The position numbers and the translations under genes are program-made. 64,000 nt of DNA from NCBI RefSeq assembly GCF_000495855.1, contig NZ_AWGF01000004.1, positions 1-64,000 of the forward strand, given 5' to 3'. The notes under the pieces are model-generated. The model had not been told where the DNA came from and searched no databases. It was given only the letters and a program-made list of their open reading frames with translations. This stretch comes from Asticcacaulis sp. YBE204. Lineage in GTDB: Bacteria > Pseudomonadota > Alphaproteobacteria > Caulobacterales > Caulobacteraceae. Positions 18,129-28,052 of this stretch are shown in pieces. Position 1 is the stretch's first letter, and every line of letters starts with the position of its first letter.

Positions 18129-19661
18129 ATGTCCGCAGCCCCCCTCAGTTCGGTGGTCATCGTCGGTGGCGGCACCGCCGGATGGATGACGGCGGCAGCT
18201 CTGGCGCGTCACCTGTCCGGTACGTCCGTCCGCATCCGCCTGATCGAGTCCTCGGCCATCGGCACCATCGGCGTCGGCGAAGCGACCATCCCGACGATCC
18301 GCCATTTTTACCGCTCGCTGGGCCTCAGCGACGCCGAGGTGATCCGCGACACCGCCGCCACGGTGAAACTCGGCATCGGCTTCGTCGACTGGCGCGAAAA
18401 AGGCCACGACTTCATCCATCCCTTTGCCGGCTACGGTCAGGATTTCCGCAACGGCTTCGACGGCGACGATATCGGCTTTCACCACGTCCTCAACCGGTTG
18501 CGCGCCGAGGGGACGCCGCACGATCTGGAGCGTTACAGCCTCTGTGTGCAACTGGCCCGTGCCGGGAAATTCGCCTTCGCGCCGGACCCTGCGCCCTTCA
18601 ATGGCGCCTTCTACGACTGGGCGCTGCACCTCGATGCGGGGTTGTTCGCCGACCTGCTCCGCCGCCACGCCGAGGGCGCAGGCGTCGAGCGCATCGACGC
18701 GAAGGTCGAGCAGGTTGTGTTGCATCCGGAGACCGGGTTTATCGATCACCTCGCCCTCGATACCGGCGAAAGCGTGCCGGGCGAGCTGTTCATCGACTGC
18801 TCCGGGTTCAGCGCCCTGCTGATCGAAAAGGCGCTGGGCGTCGGCTACGAATCCTATGCTGACAGGCTGTTCTGCGACCGGGCGCTGGCGGTGCAGTCCG
18901 AAAGCCGGACCATCGATACACCCTATACGAAGGTGACGGCGCGCGACGCCGGATGGACGTGGCGCATTCCGCTTCAGCACCGGACGGGCAATGGATTCGT
19001 CTATTCCAGCCGCCACACGGACGACGAAACGGCGCTGCGCGACCTCAAGGCTGGCATCCCCGATCCGCTGCTGTTCGAACCGCGTCCCTTGCGCTTCACG
19101 CCCGGGCGGCGGCATAGGGCGTGGGTGAAGAACTGCGTTGCTATCGGGCTCAGTTCGGGCTTTCTGGAGCCGCTGGAATCGACCTCCATCGCCCTGATCC
19201 AGACCGGCATCGAAAAGCTGAAACAACTGTTTCCGGATCACGGATTCAATCCGATTCTGGCCGAGGAATATAACGATATGTCGCAGCGAGAATTCGAGCG
19301 CGTGCGCGATTTCCTCGTCCTGCATTATCGTTCGACGCGGCGCACCGACACGGCCTTCTGGCGCGACTGTCAGGCCGTCGCCCTGCCCGACACGCTGCGC
19401 CACAAGATCGAACTCTATAAGGCGCGCGGGCACTTCGTTCGCTACCGCTGGGAAATGTTCCATCCGCAAAGCTGGCTGGCCATCTATGACGGCTTCGGGA
19501 TCGTGCCGGAGGGCGTCGACCCTGCTGCACAGGCCCTGAGCCGCACCGATATCGACGGCGCGCTCAGCCAGATGCGCGACTATATCGACAGGACCGTTGC
19601 CCGCGCCCCGCGTCACGCCGACTTCATCGCGTGGTGTTTGCTACAGGGAAAGGCGGCATGA
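18129..19661 (+). CDS. Flavin-dependent tryptophan-halogenase family protein, copy 1
   Basis: 510 residues of the flavin-dependent halogenase fold. FAD motif GGGTAGW at about 13-19, then a conserved Lys (about 80) in TVKLGIGFVDW, equivalent to the catalytic lysine of PrnA. The halogenase signature WxWxIP is present as GWTWRIP, and FLEPLESTSI is also present. The family signatures for hypohalite chemistry are thus intact, although free tryptophan is probably not the substrate of these TonB-receptor-linked versions. The second copy lies 186 bases downstream, separated by a repeat. No dedicated flavin reductase is adjacent; the FMN reductase at 5331 is 12 kb away. Confidence 0.9.
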   Translation: MSAAPLSSVVIVGGGTAGWMTAAALARHLSGTSVRIRLIESSAIGTIGVGEATIPTIRHFYRSLGLSDAEVIRDTAATVKLGIGFVDWREKGHDFIHPFAGYGQDFRNGFDGDDIGFHHVLNRLRAEGTPHDLERYSLCVQLARAGKFAFAPDPAPFNGAFYDWALHLDAGLFADLLRRHAEGAGVERIDAKVEQVVLHPETGFIDHLALDTGESVPGELFIDCSGFSALLIEKALGVGYESYADRLFCDRALAVQSESRTIDTPYTKVTARDAGWTWRIPLQHRTGNGFVYSSRHTDDETALRDLKAGIPDPLLFEPRPLRFTPGRRHRAWVKNCVAIGLSSGFLEPLESTSIALIQTGIEKLKQLFPDHGFNPILAEEYNDMSQREFERVRDFLVLHYRSTRRTDTAFWRDCQAVALPDTLRHKIELYKARGHFVRYRWEMFHPQSWLAIYDGFGIVPEGVDPAAQALSRTDIDGALSQMRDYIDRTVARAPRHADFIAWCLLQGKAA

Positions 19662-19691
19662 GCGCCTCGGTATCATACCTCACTGCACAAA

Positions 19692-19838
19692 GTGCGGGGA
19701 GGGGGACCGCGCCCGGAGGGCGGGGTGGTGGGGTGCCTTGCTTTAATATCCACCATCTGTGTCCGCTTGAAAGCAAGAACCCCCACCACCATTCGCTACG
19801 CTCATGGTCCCCCTCCCCAACAAGTTGGGGAGGTATAA
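19692..19838. repeat. GC-rich palindromic repeat, GGGGAGGGGGACCGCG type
   Basis: GGGGAGGGGGACC and GGTGGTGGGGT on the left are mirrored by CCCCACCACC and GGTCCCCCTCCCC on the right, with an inner CTTGCTTT/AAAGCAAG dyad. It closely resembles the element at 39861-40028, including the AAAGCAAGAACCCCCACCAC core. Its right end GGGGAGGTATAAGGA lies just before the ATG of the second halogenase-like gene. Confidence 0.87.
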
Positions 19839-19847
19839 GGAAAAATC

Positions 19848-21359
19848 ATGTCTGAGATCAAAACCATTGTCATCGCCGGGGGCGGCACCGCGGGGTGGAT
19901 GTGTGCGGCCATACTGGCGCATTATCTGCCGAAATCGATGCGCATCCACCTCGTCGAATCCGAACAGATCGGTACCATCGGTGTCGGAGAATCGACGGTG
20001 CCGCCGTTCCTCGAACTGATCCGCCGTCTCGGTATCGACGAGCAGGATTTCATTCAAAAGACGCAAGGGTCGTTCAAGCTCGGCATCCGCTTCAAAAACT
20101 GGCGGCGCAAGGGCGAGGAATATTACCATCCGTTCGGCTCCATCGGCGGGATAATCGAGGGTCAGGACTTCTATCAACACTGGCTGCGTGCTCAGGCGCT
20201 CGGCGACGACGCCCCCTTGCAGGCTTTCGCCCCGGCGACCGAAATGGCGAAGCACCACAAGTTCATGCTGCCGTTCAAGGCGCCGCGCACCCCCATCGCG
20301 GCGGCCAGCTTCGCCCTGCACATCGACGCGTCCCTGGTGGCCAAATATCTGCGCGGCCACGCCGAAGCCAACGGCGTCACCCGCCACGAAGGTATGATCG
20401 GTCAGGTTCACCACCACGCCAACGGCTTTATCAGCGCGCTGGAACTGAGCGACGGACGGCGGCTGGAGGGCGACCTGTTCCTCGACTGTACGGGGTTCCG
20501 CGCCCTGCTGATCGAAAAGGCGCTCAAGGTCGGCTATATCGACTGGTCGAAAGAGCTGCTCTGCGACCGCGCCATCGCCGTGCAGACCGAAAACGTCAGC
20601 GATCCGCACCCCTATACCTATGCCGAAGCGCAGGACGCCGGATGGCGCTGGCGCATCCCGTTGCAACACCGGGCCGGGAACGGCTACGTCTTCTCGTCGA
20701 AGCACCTCAGCGACGACGACGCGATCAAAACCCTGATGGCGCAGGTCGAGGGCGAGCCCCTGATGAAACCGATGGTCATCCCGTTCCGCACCGGGATGCG
20801 CGAAGCGTTGTGGTCGAAAAACTGCGTCTCGGTCGGACTGGCCTCAGGCTTTATCGAGCCGCTGGAATCGACGGCGATCCACCTGATCTACCGCAGCATG
20901 GATTTCCTGCTGCGCTATTTCCCCGGCACCGATTGCGATGAAAACCTGATCCGCGACTACAATCTGCGCATGGCGGGCGACTATGCCGAGATCAAGGATT
21001 TCGTCGTCCTGCACTATTGCGCCACCGAGCGCGACGACACGCCGTTCTGGCGCGATGTTCAGGCGGCACCGGTGGCGCAGACCCTGCGGGAAAAGATCGC
21101 CCTGTTCCGCGAAAACGGGTCCTTGCGCGAAGGGGTGGATGAACTGTTCCGCGCGCCGTCGTGGCAATCGGTGATGGAGGGCATGGGCGTGCGTCCGCGC
21201 CGCCACAGCCCGCTGGTCGACCGTTTGTCGGAGGCCGAACTGCGCGCGACGCTCGACGCCGCGCGGACGCAACTGCCGCCGTTCGTGGCGCAATTGCCGG
21301 GGCATGGCGACTTCCTGCGCACCCACTGTCCGGCGGAGCGACCGAAGGTCAGCGCGTGA
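19848..21359 (+). CDS. Flavin-dependent tryptophan-halogenase family protein, copy 2
   Basis: 503 residues, clearly related to the preceding gene along its whole length. GGGTAGW at about 11-17, catalytic-type Lys at about 77 (SFKLGIRFKNW), GWRWRIP in the WxWxIP position and FIEPLESTAI. All key motifs are retained in both copies, so this is a functional-looking duplication and not a relic. GGA from the end of the upstream repeat sits about 8 bases before the ATG. Such pairs are often found near TonB receptors in Caulobacterales, where their substrates are not established. Confidence 0.9.
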   Translation: MSEIKTIVIAGGGTAGWMCAAILAHYLPKSMRIHLVESEQIGTIGVGESTVPPFLELIRRLGIDEQDFIQKTQGSFKLGIRFKNWRRKGEEYYHPFGSIGGIIEGQDFYQHWLRAQALGDDAPLQAFAPATEMAKHHKFMLPFKAPRTPIAAASFALHIDASLVAKYLRGHAEANGVTRHEGMIGQVHHHANGFISALELSDGRRLEGDLFLDCTGFRALLIEKALKVGYIDWSKELLCDRAIAVQTENVSDPHPYTYAEAQDAGWRWRIPLQHRAGNGYVFSSKHLSDDDAIKTLMAQVEGEPLMKPMVIPFRTGMREALWSKNCVSVGLASGFIEPLESTAIHLIYRSMDFLLRYFPGTDCDENLIRDYNLRMAGDYAEIKDFVVLHYCATERDDTPFWRDVQAAPVAQTLREKIALFRENGSLREGVDELFRAPSWQSVMEGMGVRPRRHSPLVDRLSEAELRATLDAARTQLPPFVAQLPGHGDFLRTHCPAERPKVSA

Positions 21360-21432
21360 TTGCCCCATCGCCTAATTGCCAGAACGGGCGTTTTGGCGCA
21401 GCATGGCCGCGACTAAAACGCAGGGTGCGAAT

Positions 21433-22596
21433 ATGTTTGACTGGGCCGATCCGTTTTTGCTCGATTCACAACTGAGCGACGAGGAGCGGCTGATCCGCAA
21501 CGCGGCGCACGACTATGCGCAAGGCGTGCTCCTGCCGCGCGTCATCGAGGCCTATGCCAAGGAACACACCGACCGCGCCATTTTCACCGAGATGGGGGGG
21601 CGCGGTCTGCTGGGCGCGACCTTGCCGGAGACCTATGGCGGGGCCGGGGCGTCTTACGTCGCCTATGGTCTGATCGCGCGGGAAATCGAGCGCGTGGATT
21701 CGGGCTATCGTTCGATGATGAGCGTGCAGTCGTCGCTGGTCATGCATCCGATCTTTGCCTATGGCTCAGAGGCGCAGAAGGCGAAATATCTGCCGAAACT
21801 GGCGTCCGGCGAATGGGTCGGCTGCTTCGGTCTGACCGAGCCCGATGCCGGGTCCGATCCGGGGTCGATGCGGACCACGGCGCGCAAGGTGGACGGCGGC
21901 TACGTCCTCAACGGCAGCAAGACGTGGATTTCCAATGCGCCGATCGCCGAGGTCTTTGTCGTGTGGGCCAAGCTCGAGGGCGTCATTCGCGGCTTCGTTC
22001 TGGACAGGGGTTTGACCGGCCTCAGCGCGCCGAAAATCGAGGGCAAGCTGTCGTTGCGGGCCTCGATCACGGGTGAGATCGTCCTGGATAATGTCGAGGT
22101 CGGCGACGACGCGATCCTGCCGCATGTCGAGGGTCTGAAAGGGCCGTTCGGCTGTCTCAATCGCGCGCGTTACGGCATTGCCTGGGGCGTCATGGGGGCC
22201 GCCGAAGATTGCTGGCACCGGGCGCGGCAATACGGCCTCGACCGGCAGCAGTTCGGACGACCTCTGGCGCAGACGCAACTGTTTCAGAAAAAGCTGGCCG
22301 ACATGCAGACCGAGATCGCGCTGGGGCTTCAGGCCGCTTTGCGCGTCGGGCAACTGTTCGACGCGGGACAGATGAAGCCTGAGATGATCAGCCTGATCAA
22401 GCGCAACAATTGCGGCAAGGCGCTCGACATCGCCCGTCAGGCGCGCGACATGCACGGCGGCAACGGCATCCATCAGGCATATCACGTCATGCGCCACGCT
22501 CAGAACCTTGAGACGGTCAATACCTATGAGGGGACGCACGACGTCCATGCGTTGATCTTGGGACGCGCCCAGACCGGTTTGCAGGCGTTTTATTGA
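21433..22596 (+). CDS. gcdH: Glutaryl-CoA dehydrogenase
   Basis: This acyl-CoA dehydrogenase oxidatively decarboxylates glutaryl-CoA to crotonyl-CoA in lysine/tryptophan degradation. Of the family, the sequence [34 protein letters not shown] and [20 protein letters not shown] matches the GCDH branch specifically, including its substrate-binding Arg in GYRS. The catalytic Glu is in [17 protein letters not shown] chose ATG 21433 (387 residues). ATG 21403 would add 10 residues and is possible. The CoA-transferase gene downstream probably supplies its substrate. Confidence 0.92.
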   Translation: MFDWADPFLLDSQLSDEERLIRNAAHDYAQGVLLPRVIEAYAKEHTDRAIFTEMGGRGLLGATLPETYGGAGASYVAYGLIAREIERVDSGYRSMMSVQSSLVMHPIFAYGSEAQKAKYLPKLASGEWVGCFGLTEPDAGSDPGSMRTTARKVDGGYVLNGSKTWISNAPIAEVFVVWAKLEGVIRGFVLDRGLTGLSAPKIEGKLSLRASITGEIVLDNVEVGDDAILPHVEGLKGPFGCLNRARYGIAWGVMGAAEDCWHRARQYGLDRQQFGRPLAQTQLFQKKLADMQTEIALGLQAALRVGQLFDAGQMKPEMISLIKRNNCGKALDIARQARDMHGGNGIHQAYHVMRHAQNLETVNTYEGTHDVHALILGRAQTGLQAFY

Positions 22597-22608
22597 TAAA
22601 GCGGTTCC

Positions 22609-22755
22609 CACCCCCCTCCGGCTTCGCCGGGTTCCCCCCGCCGGCGGGGGGATATAGATATTATTATACCTCCCCGCTGGCGGGGTATAGCGTCAGCGAA
22701 AGTATAGCTTTCGCGAGCGATGGGACCGCGCCAAAGGCGTGGTGGTGGGGTGGTT
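22609..22755. repeat. GC-rich palindromic repeat, CCGGCTTCGCCGG type
   Basis: Carries CCCCTCCGGCTTCGCCGGG with the mini-hairpin CCGGCTTCGCCGG, then CCCCCCGCCGGCGGGGGG, CCCCGCTGGCGGGG, and a right end GGTGGTGGGGT. A CGAAAGTATAGCTTTCG dyad is inside. It fills the gap between gcdH and the CoA-transferase gene. The element at 23873 is closely similar over its right part. Confidence 0.82.
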
Positions 22756-22771
22756 TTACGGAGGTTCTGTC

Positions 22772-23866
22772 ATGAAACCCCTCTCAGGCCTCAAAATCCT
22801 CGAACTGGCGCGCATTCTGGCCGGGCCGTGGGCCGGGCAGATTCTCGCCGATCTCGGCGCCGAGGTAACCAAGGTCGAGCGTCCCGGCACCGGCGACGAT
22901 ACGCGGCATTGGGGGCCGCCGTTTATCGGCGATGCCGCGGCCTATTTCCATGCGACCAATCGTGGCAAGATATCCGTCGCCATCGATATCACGACCGCCA
23001 ACGGTCAGGCCGCGGTGCGCGATCTGGTCGCGCAATCCGACGTGCTGATCGAGAACTTCAAGGTCGGCGGACTAGGCGCCTACGGCCTCGATTACGACCG
23101 TCTGAAGGCCGTCAATCCGCGCCTGATCTACGTATCGATCACCGGTTTCGGGCAGGACGGTCCCTATGCGGGGCGCGCCGGGTACGACTACATCATTCAG
23201 GGCATGTCGGGCCTGATGGACATCACCGGCGAACCCGACGGCGCGCCGCAAAAGGTCGGGGTGGCGGTGGTCGACCTGTTCACCGGCGTTTATGCCTCCA
23301 CGGCTATTCTGGCGGCGGTCAGGCAGCGCGACGCGACCGGCGAGGGGTGTCATATCGACCTGGCGCTATACGATGTAGCGACGGCCATGCTGGCCAATCA
23401 GGCGATGAACTATCTGGCGTCGGGCGTACCGCCCAGCCGGATGGGCAACGCGCATCCCAATATCGCCCCCTATCAGGTCTTCGCGGTCAAGGACGGTCAT
23501 GTCATCGTCGCGGTCGGCAACGATCAGCAATTTCTGCGGCTGTGCGACGTGCTGGAGGCCGATTATATTGCGCAACATGAGGGTTTTCTGACCAATGCCG
23601 GACGCATCGCCGCCCGGCATCAGTTAGAGGTCGAACTGACGCCGTTTTTGCTCAACTGGACCCGCGCGGACCTGCTTGTAGCACTGGAAGCGGCAGGCGT
23701 TCCGGCGGGACCAATCAACACCGTCGAGGACGTGTTCAATGACCCTCAGATCGTCCATCGGGGGATGAGGATAGACCTCGACGGCGTACCGGGCGTCGCG
23801 TCGCCAATCGTCATCGACGGCGTGCGGATGGTGGCGGACACGTCGTCGCCGAAGCTTAAACGTTAA
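22772..23866 (+). CDS. CaiB/BaiF-type (class III) CoA-transferase, probably for glutarate
   Basis: A 364-residue family III CoA-transferase. N-terminal LSGLKILELARILAGPWAGQ and LADLGAEVTKVERPGTGDD are diagnostic, NPRLIYVSITGFGQDGPYA is the CoA-binding region, and the catalytic Asp lies in GYDYIIQGMSGL. Placement directly after glutaryl-CoA dehydrogenase suggests a succinyl-CoA:glutarate CoA-transferase that feeds it; this is context-based. I chose ATG 22772 because GGAGG precedes it by 8 bases. Confidence 0.85.
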   Translation: MKPLSGLKILELARILAGPWAGQILADLGAEVTKVERPGTGDDTRHWGPPFIGDAAAYFHATNRGKISVAIDITTANGQAAVRDLVAQSDVLIENFKVGGLGAYGLDYDRLKAVNPRLIYVSITGFGQDGPYAGRAGYDYIIQGMSGLMDITGEPDGAPQKVGVAVVDLFTGVYASTAILAAVRQRDATGEGCHIDLALYDVATAMLANQAMNYLASGVPPSRMGNAHPNIAPYQVFAVKDGHVIVAVGNDQQFLRLCDVLEADYIAQHEGFLTNAGRIAARHQLEVELTPFLLNWTRADLLVALEAAGVPAGPINTVEDVFNDPQIVHRGMRIDLDGVPGVASPIVIDGVRMVADTSSPKLKR

Positions 23867-23872
23867 AATTAT

Positions 23873-23983
23873 ACCTCCCTGCTTTGCGGGGAGGAGGGAG
23901 GCCGAAGGCCGGAAGGTGGGGTGGATAGCCGTGTCAGCCACTCCCCTCCGGCTTCGCCGGGTTCCCCCCGCCAGCGGGGGGAT
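23873..23983. repeat. GC-rich palindromic repeat, CCGGCTTCGCCGG type
   Basis: Left part CCTCCCTGC...GGGGAGGAGG and GGCCGAAGGCC; the right part CCCCTCCGGCTTCGCCGGGTTCCCCCCGCC is almost identical to the one at 22609. It lies between the converging CoA-transferase and Lrp genes and could act in either transcript. Confidence 0.82.
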
Positions 23984-23993
23984 AGGATTATAC

Positions 23994-24473
23994 CTACACC
24001 GATGGTGACGGTTCGCGCTTCAGGCGGCGCAGACAGAAGGTTGAGCGCGTGTGGCGGATGCCGCCGAATTTCAGCAGCTTTTTGCGCAAGAACTGTTCGT
24101 AGCCTTCGGTGCCGTCGACCGCGGCGATGATGACGTAATCGTATTCGCCGGTGGTCAGATAGGCGTCGGTGACCTCCGGCATCCCCAGCAGATATTTGGA
24201 AAAAGCCTCGATCTTGTCGTCGTCGTGCTGCTCGATATTGACCTCGACGATCACCGTATCGGGGCGGCCGACCAGCTCCGGATCGAGCAGGGCGACGTAG
24301 CCGGTAATGACACCGGACTCTTCCATCCGCTTGATGCGCGACCAGCAGGGCGTCGCGGATAAGCCCACCTGATCGGCGATTTCCTGCGTCGTCAGGCGGC
24401 AATTGCTGCGCAGCAATCTCAGGATCTTGCGGTCGGTCTCGTCGAGGCTTTTGCCGTCCGAATGGCGGTGCAT
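23994..24473 (-). CDS. Lrp/AsnC-family transcriptional regulator
   Basis: 159 residues: helix-turn-helix (LDETDRKILRLLRSNCRLTT, then QEIADQVGLSATPCWSRIKR) and an amino-acid-sensing RAM domain (PEVTDAYLTTGEYDYVIIA). This resembles Lrp-type regulators that respond to branched-chain or aromatic amino acids. ATG 24473 was chosen; an upstream ATG lacks family support. It is divergent from the indolepyruvate:ferredoxin oxidoreductase gene, separated by 174 bases, and is the likely regulator of that operon. Confidence 0.92.
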   Translation of the reverse strand: MHRHSDGKSLDETDRKILRLLRSNCRLTTQEIADQVGLSATPCWSRIKRMEESGVITGYVALLDPELVGRPDTVIVEVNIEQHDDDKIEAFSKYLLGMPEVTDAYLTTGEYDYVIIAAVDGTEGYEQFLRKKLLKFGGIRHTRSTFCLRRLKREPSPSV

Positions 24474-24647
24474 GGGCGCGTTTCCTGTTTCCAGCATCCT
24501 GTTCCGCGACGCTTTATCGCAGCAGAATGTCATTTTGTATTTGCCTCTAATAGCACGAAATGCGGAAATTCATTCTCTCACTTTCGCGATATCCTGCAAA
24601 AAAATTTCGCAATAGACGAAAATATCAGCAGGAATCGAGAAACGCCT
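24474..24647. promoter_or_regulatory. Divergent promoter region, lrp-type gene / ior operon
   Basis: 174 AT-rich bases between oppositely oriented starts. Several A/T tracts (GCAAAAAAATTTCGCAATAG) and repeated TTTCGC-like words could be Lrp-type sites. No specific operator or hexamers can be fixed. Confidence 0.4.
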
Positions 24648-27600
24648 ATGCACGATATGCACCATCGTCCGGAGGTCTCCCTTAGCGACAAGTACGCGCT
24701 TGACGAAGGCCGCGCCTTCATGAGCGGGGTGCAGGCTCTGGTTCGGTTGCCGATGGTGATCGCGCGGCGTGACCGGCGCGAGGGACTCAATACGGCGGGG
24801 TTCATTTCCGGCTATCGCGGCTCGCCACTCGGCAATTACGACATGCAACTGGCGCAGGCCAAAGCCTGGCTCGATCCGCTCAATGTCGTGGTCAAACCCG
24901 CCATCAACGAAGACCTTGGGGCGACCGCCGTCTGGGGCTCGCAGCACGTACCGCTGTTCGAGGGCGCGCGGTATGACGGCGTGTTCGGCATCTGGTACGG
25001 CAAGGGGCCGGGCGTCGATCGTTCCGGCGATGCGCTGAAACACGCCAATATGGCCGGGGTGTCGGAAAAGGGTGGCGTGCTGGCGGTCGTCGGCGATGAT
25101 CATGCCTGCAAGTCCTCAACCCTGCCGAACCAGTCGGAACTGGCCTTTATCGATGCCGAAATGCCGACACTTGTCCCGTCCACTATTCAGGAAGTATTGG
25201 AATTTGGCGTCAAGGGTCTGGCCATGTCGCGCTTCAGCGGGTGCTGGGTGGCGCTGAAGACGATCTCCGACCTTATGGACGCGTCGGCGACCGTCGATCT
25301 GACGCTCGATTATGCCATCCAGACGCCGGAATTCGCTGCGCCCGCCGATGGCCTGCATATCCGCGCCAGCGATACCCCCGCCGCCAAGGAAGCCCGTCAC
25401 CGCCACTATAAAGTCCCGGCGGCACAGGCCTTTGCGCGCGTCAACGGCTTCGACCGCGTGGTGTGGCCGACGACCAAAAAGCGCATCGGTATCGCCACTA
25501 GCGGCAAGGCCTGGTTGCAAGTTTTGGAGGCGCTCGATCTGCTCGGCATCGACGAAGCCGTCGCGCGCGATCTCGGCCTGTCGATCTGGAAAGTCGGTCT
25601 GGTCTGGCCGTTGGATGCGCAAGGCGCGCAGGATTTCGCCTCTGGCTTCGACACGCTGCTCGTGGTCGAGGAACGCCGGGACGTGATCGAACATCAGCTT
25701 CGCAACGCGCTGTATGATCTGTCGAACCGCCCGAAAATCCTCGGCAAGCGCGGGTCAAACGGTCAGCCGCTAATCTCCGACGTTCTGGAACTCGATACGC
25801 TGCACATCGCTCTGGCCATCGCTGATCTGCTGCCGCCGACGGCGGAACGTCAGGCGATGACGGAAACCTTCCGCGCGCGTTTGATGGGCAAGGATGCGGT
25901 GAAACCCGACACCGTGCGCACACCGTTTTTTTGCGCGGGATGTCCGCACAATTCGTCGACCGTCATCCCCGAAGGGTCGCGCGGTCTGGCCGGGATCGGC
26001 TGCCACTACATGGTCACCTTCATGCCGCGTCAGACGGAGGTCTGCACCCATATGGGCGGCGAAGGCGTGACCTGGATGGGGCAGGCGCCATTCACCGACG
26101 AACCGCACATCTTCACCAATCTGGGTGACGGCACCTACTTCCATTCGGGGCTGCTGGCCATCCGTCAGGCGGTCGCGGCACGGCTGAATATTACCTATAA
26201 GGTACTCTATAACGACGTGGTCGCCATGACCGGCGGGCAGTCGGTCGATGGCCAACTTACGCCCGTCATGGTCGCCGAACAGGTCCGCGCCGAAGGCATC
26301 GAGCGCATCGCCGTCGTGTCGAACGACCCCGACCGCTGGGCCGGTGAGATGCCGTCGGGCGTCAGCTATCATCATCGCGACGACATTGATGCCGTGCAAA
26401 AAGAATTGCGCGAATTCAAAGGCGTATCGGTCCTGCTGTTCGATCAGGCCTGTGCCACGGAACTGCGCCGTCGCCGCAAGCGTAATGTCGAGATACGCCC
26501 GAAAGCCCGAATTTTCATTAATCCGGCGGTGTGCGAAGGCTGCGGCGATTGTCAGGTCAAGTCGAACTGCGTGGCGATCAATCCGCTCGAAACCGAGCTG
26601 GGGCGCAAGCGCGAAATCGATCAGTCGGCGTGCAATATCGACACGGCCTGTGTGAAAGGATTCTGCCCGTCGTTCGTCTCCATCGAAGGTGCGGAGCTGA
26701 AAAAAGCCGCCGCGCCGGACATCGAACCGCTGATCAGCGGCTTGCCGAATATCCTGCCGCCGGTGGTGGGGATGACGCCGGTCAATCTGCTGCTGACCGG
26801 GATCGGCGGGTTGGGCGTTACGTCCCTGAGCGCCATGATGGGCATGGCGGCGCATCTGGACGGGCTACGCGTATCGGTCGCCGATCAGACCGGTCTGGCG
26901 CAACGCGGCGGTGGCGTTGACGCCCATGTGCGGCTGTCGCGAACGGGCGATCTGGCCCCGCGCATCGTGGCCGGTGAAGCCGATGTGCTACTGGCCGCCG
27001 ACATGGTGCAGGCGCAGGGCAAGTCGGCCCTGCCGCTGCTTGATACTGCCCGCACGAAAGTGTTTTTGAATGGCGCCCTGACCTCGACGGCGGAATTTAC
27101 GCTCAACCGTGACAAGGTGTTCGACCGGTTCGGCCTGACGGCAAAACTGCGCCGCGCGGCGAAATCGGTCGAGACGCTTGATGCGGGCGGCGTGGCGCGG
27201 AAATATCTCGGCGACGCGGTCTATGGCCATATGATCCTGCTTGGGGCGGCGTGGCAGGCGAGGGCGATCCCCCTCAGCCGTTCGGCCATCGAGCGTGCGA
27301 TTGTGTTGAATGGCGCGGAATCGGCCAATAATCTCAAGGCCTTTGCCTTGGGTCGCGCGCTGCATCTGGGACGGTTCAAAACCGAAGCGCCAAAACCGGA
27401 AGTGTTCGACCTCGATGGCTTCGTGTCGCGTCGTGTCGCCGATCTGACGGCCTATCAAAACGCAGATTATGCGGCGCCATATGCGGCCTTGGTTGCGCAA
27501 GTGAAAGCTGCCGGGCACGATGCCCTGACCGAAGCCGTGACGCGCAACGCCTTCAAACTGATGGCCTATAAGGACGAATATGAGGTCGCGCGACTGCACA

Positions 27601-28052
27601 GCGATCCGGCGTTCAAAGCGCAGATGGCGGCGCAATTCGAGAATCCTGACAAGGTTTCCGTCTTCCTCGCGCCGCCGTTGTTTGCGCAAAAAGACCCGTC
27701 GACCGGATTGCCGCGTAAGGCGAAGTTCGGCGCGTGGATGTTCACCGCCTTCGGTCTGCTGAAAGGCCTGAAAGGCTTGCGTGGCACGGCTTTGGACCTG
27801 TTCGGCTACAGCGAAGAGCGCCGGATGGAGCGCCGTCTGCGCGACGACTATCTCGCCCTGATCCCCGAATTGCTGCGCACCGTCGCGCCGCACAATCTCA
27901 GCCTTGCCGTAGCCCTGGCACGCCTGCCGGAAACCGTGCGCGGCTTCGGTCACGTCAAGGCGGCCAGCGCCGAAACCTACGACACGACGCGCGCTGAACT
28001 GCTGGCGGCGTTCCATGCCGCCGAATCTATGAAGGAAGTTACCCATGTTTGA
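24648..28052 (+). CDS. Fused indolepyruvate:ferredoxin oxidoreductase
   Basis: 1134 residues combining the alpha (IorA) and gamma (IorB) parts on one chain. The N-terminal part (FISGYRGSPLGNYD, ATAVWGSQ) is the pyrimidine-binding domain, and FFCAGCPHNSSTVIPEGSR with GIGCHYMV is the thiamine-diphosphate region (LGDGTYFHSG). A ferredoxin-like segment CEGCGDCQVKSNC precedes an IorB-type domain (GIGGLGVTSLSAMMG, RGGGVDAHVR). It should convert 2-oxo acids, arylpyruvates or branched ones, to acyl-CoA with CO2 release. The fused form is common in aerobic proteobacteria. Leucine dehydrogenase overlaps its 3' end by 8 bases, which argues for a deamination-decarboxylation pair. Start ATG 24648 or 24657. 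Confidence 0.92.
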   Translation: MHDMHHRPEVSLSDKYALDEGRAFMSGVQALVRLPMVIARRDRREGLNTAGFISGYRGSPLGNYDMQLAQAKAWLDPLNVVVKPAINEDLGATAVWGSQHVPLFEGARYDGVFGIWYGKGPGVDRSGDALKHANMAGVSEKGGVLAVVGDDHACKSSTLPNQSELAFIDAEMPTLVPSTIQEVLEFGVKGLAMSRFSGCWVALKTISDLMDASATVDLTLDYAIQTPEFAAPADGLHIRASDTPAAKEARHRHYKVPAAQAFARVNGFDRVVWPTTKKRIGIATSGKAWLQVLEALDLLGIDEAVARDLGLSIWKVGLVWPLDAQGAQDFASGFDTLLVVEERRDVIEHQLRNALYDLSNRPKILGKRGSNGQPLISDVLELDTLHIALAIADLLPPTAERQAMTETFRARLMGKDAVKPDTVRTPFFCAGCPHNSSTVIPEGSRGLAGIGCHYMVTFMPRQTEVCTHMGGEGVTWMGQAPFTDEPHIFTNLGDGTYFHSGLLAIRQAVAARLNITYKVLYNDVVAMTGGQSVDGQLTPVMVAEQVRAEGIERIAVVSNDPDRWAGEMPSGVSYHHRDDIDAVQKELREFKGVSVLLFDQACATELRRRRKRNVEIRPKARIFINPAVCEGCGDCQVKSNCVAINPLETELGRKREIDQSACNIDTACVKGFCPSFVSIEGAELKKAAAPDIEPLISGLPNILPPVVGMTPVNLLLTGIGGLGVTSLSAMMGMAAHLDGLRVSVADQTGLAQRGGGVDAHVRLSRTGDLAPRIVAGEADVLLAADMVQAQGKSALPLLDTARTKVFLNGALTSTAEFTLNRDKVFDRFGLTAKLRRAAKSVETLDAGGVARKYLGDAVYGHMILLGAAWQARAIPLSRSAIERAIVLNGAESANNLKAFALGRALHLGRFKTEAPKPEVFDLDGFVSRRVADLTAYQNADYAAPYAALVAQVKAAGHDALTEAVTRNAFKLMAYKDEYEVARLHSDPAFKAQMAAQFENPDKVSVFLAPPLFAQKDPSTGLPRKAKFGAWMFTAFGLLKGLKGLRGTALDLFGYSEERRMERRLRDDYLALIPELLRTVAPHNLSLAVALARLPETVRGFGHVKAASAETYDTTRAELLAAFHAAESMKEVTHV

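Noticed and set aside
18015-19616. A 533-codon minus-strand frame opposite halogenase copy 1
   Set aside because: Shadow of a GC-rich gene. No homology-like motifs; the plus strand has FAD and WxWxIP signatures.
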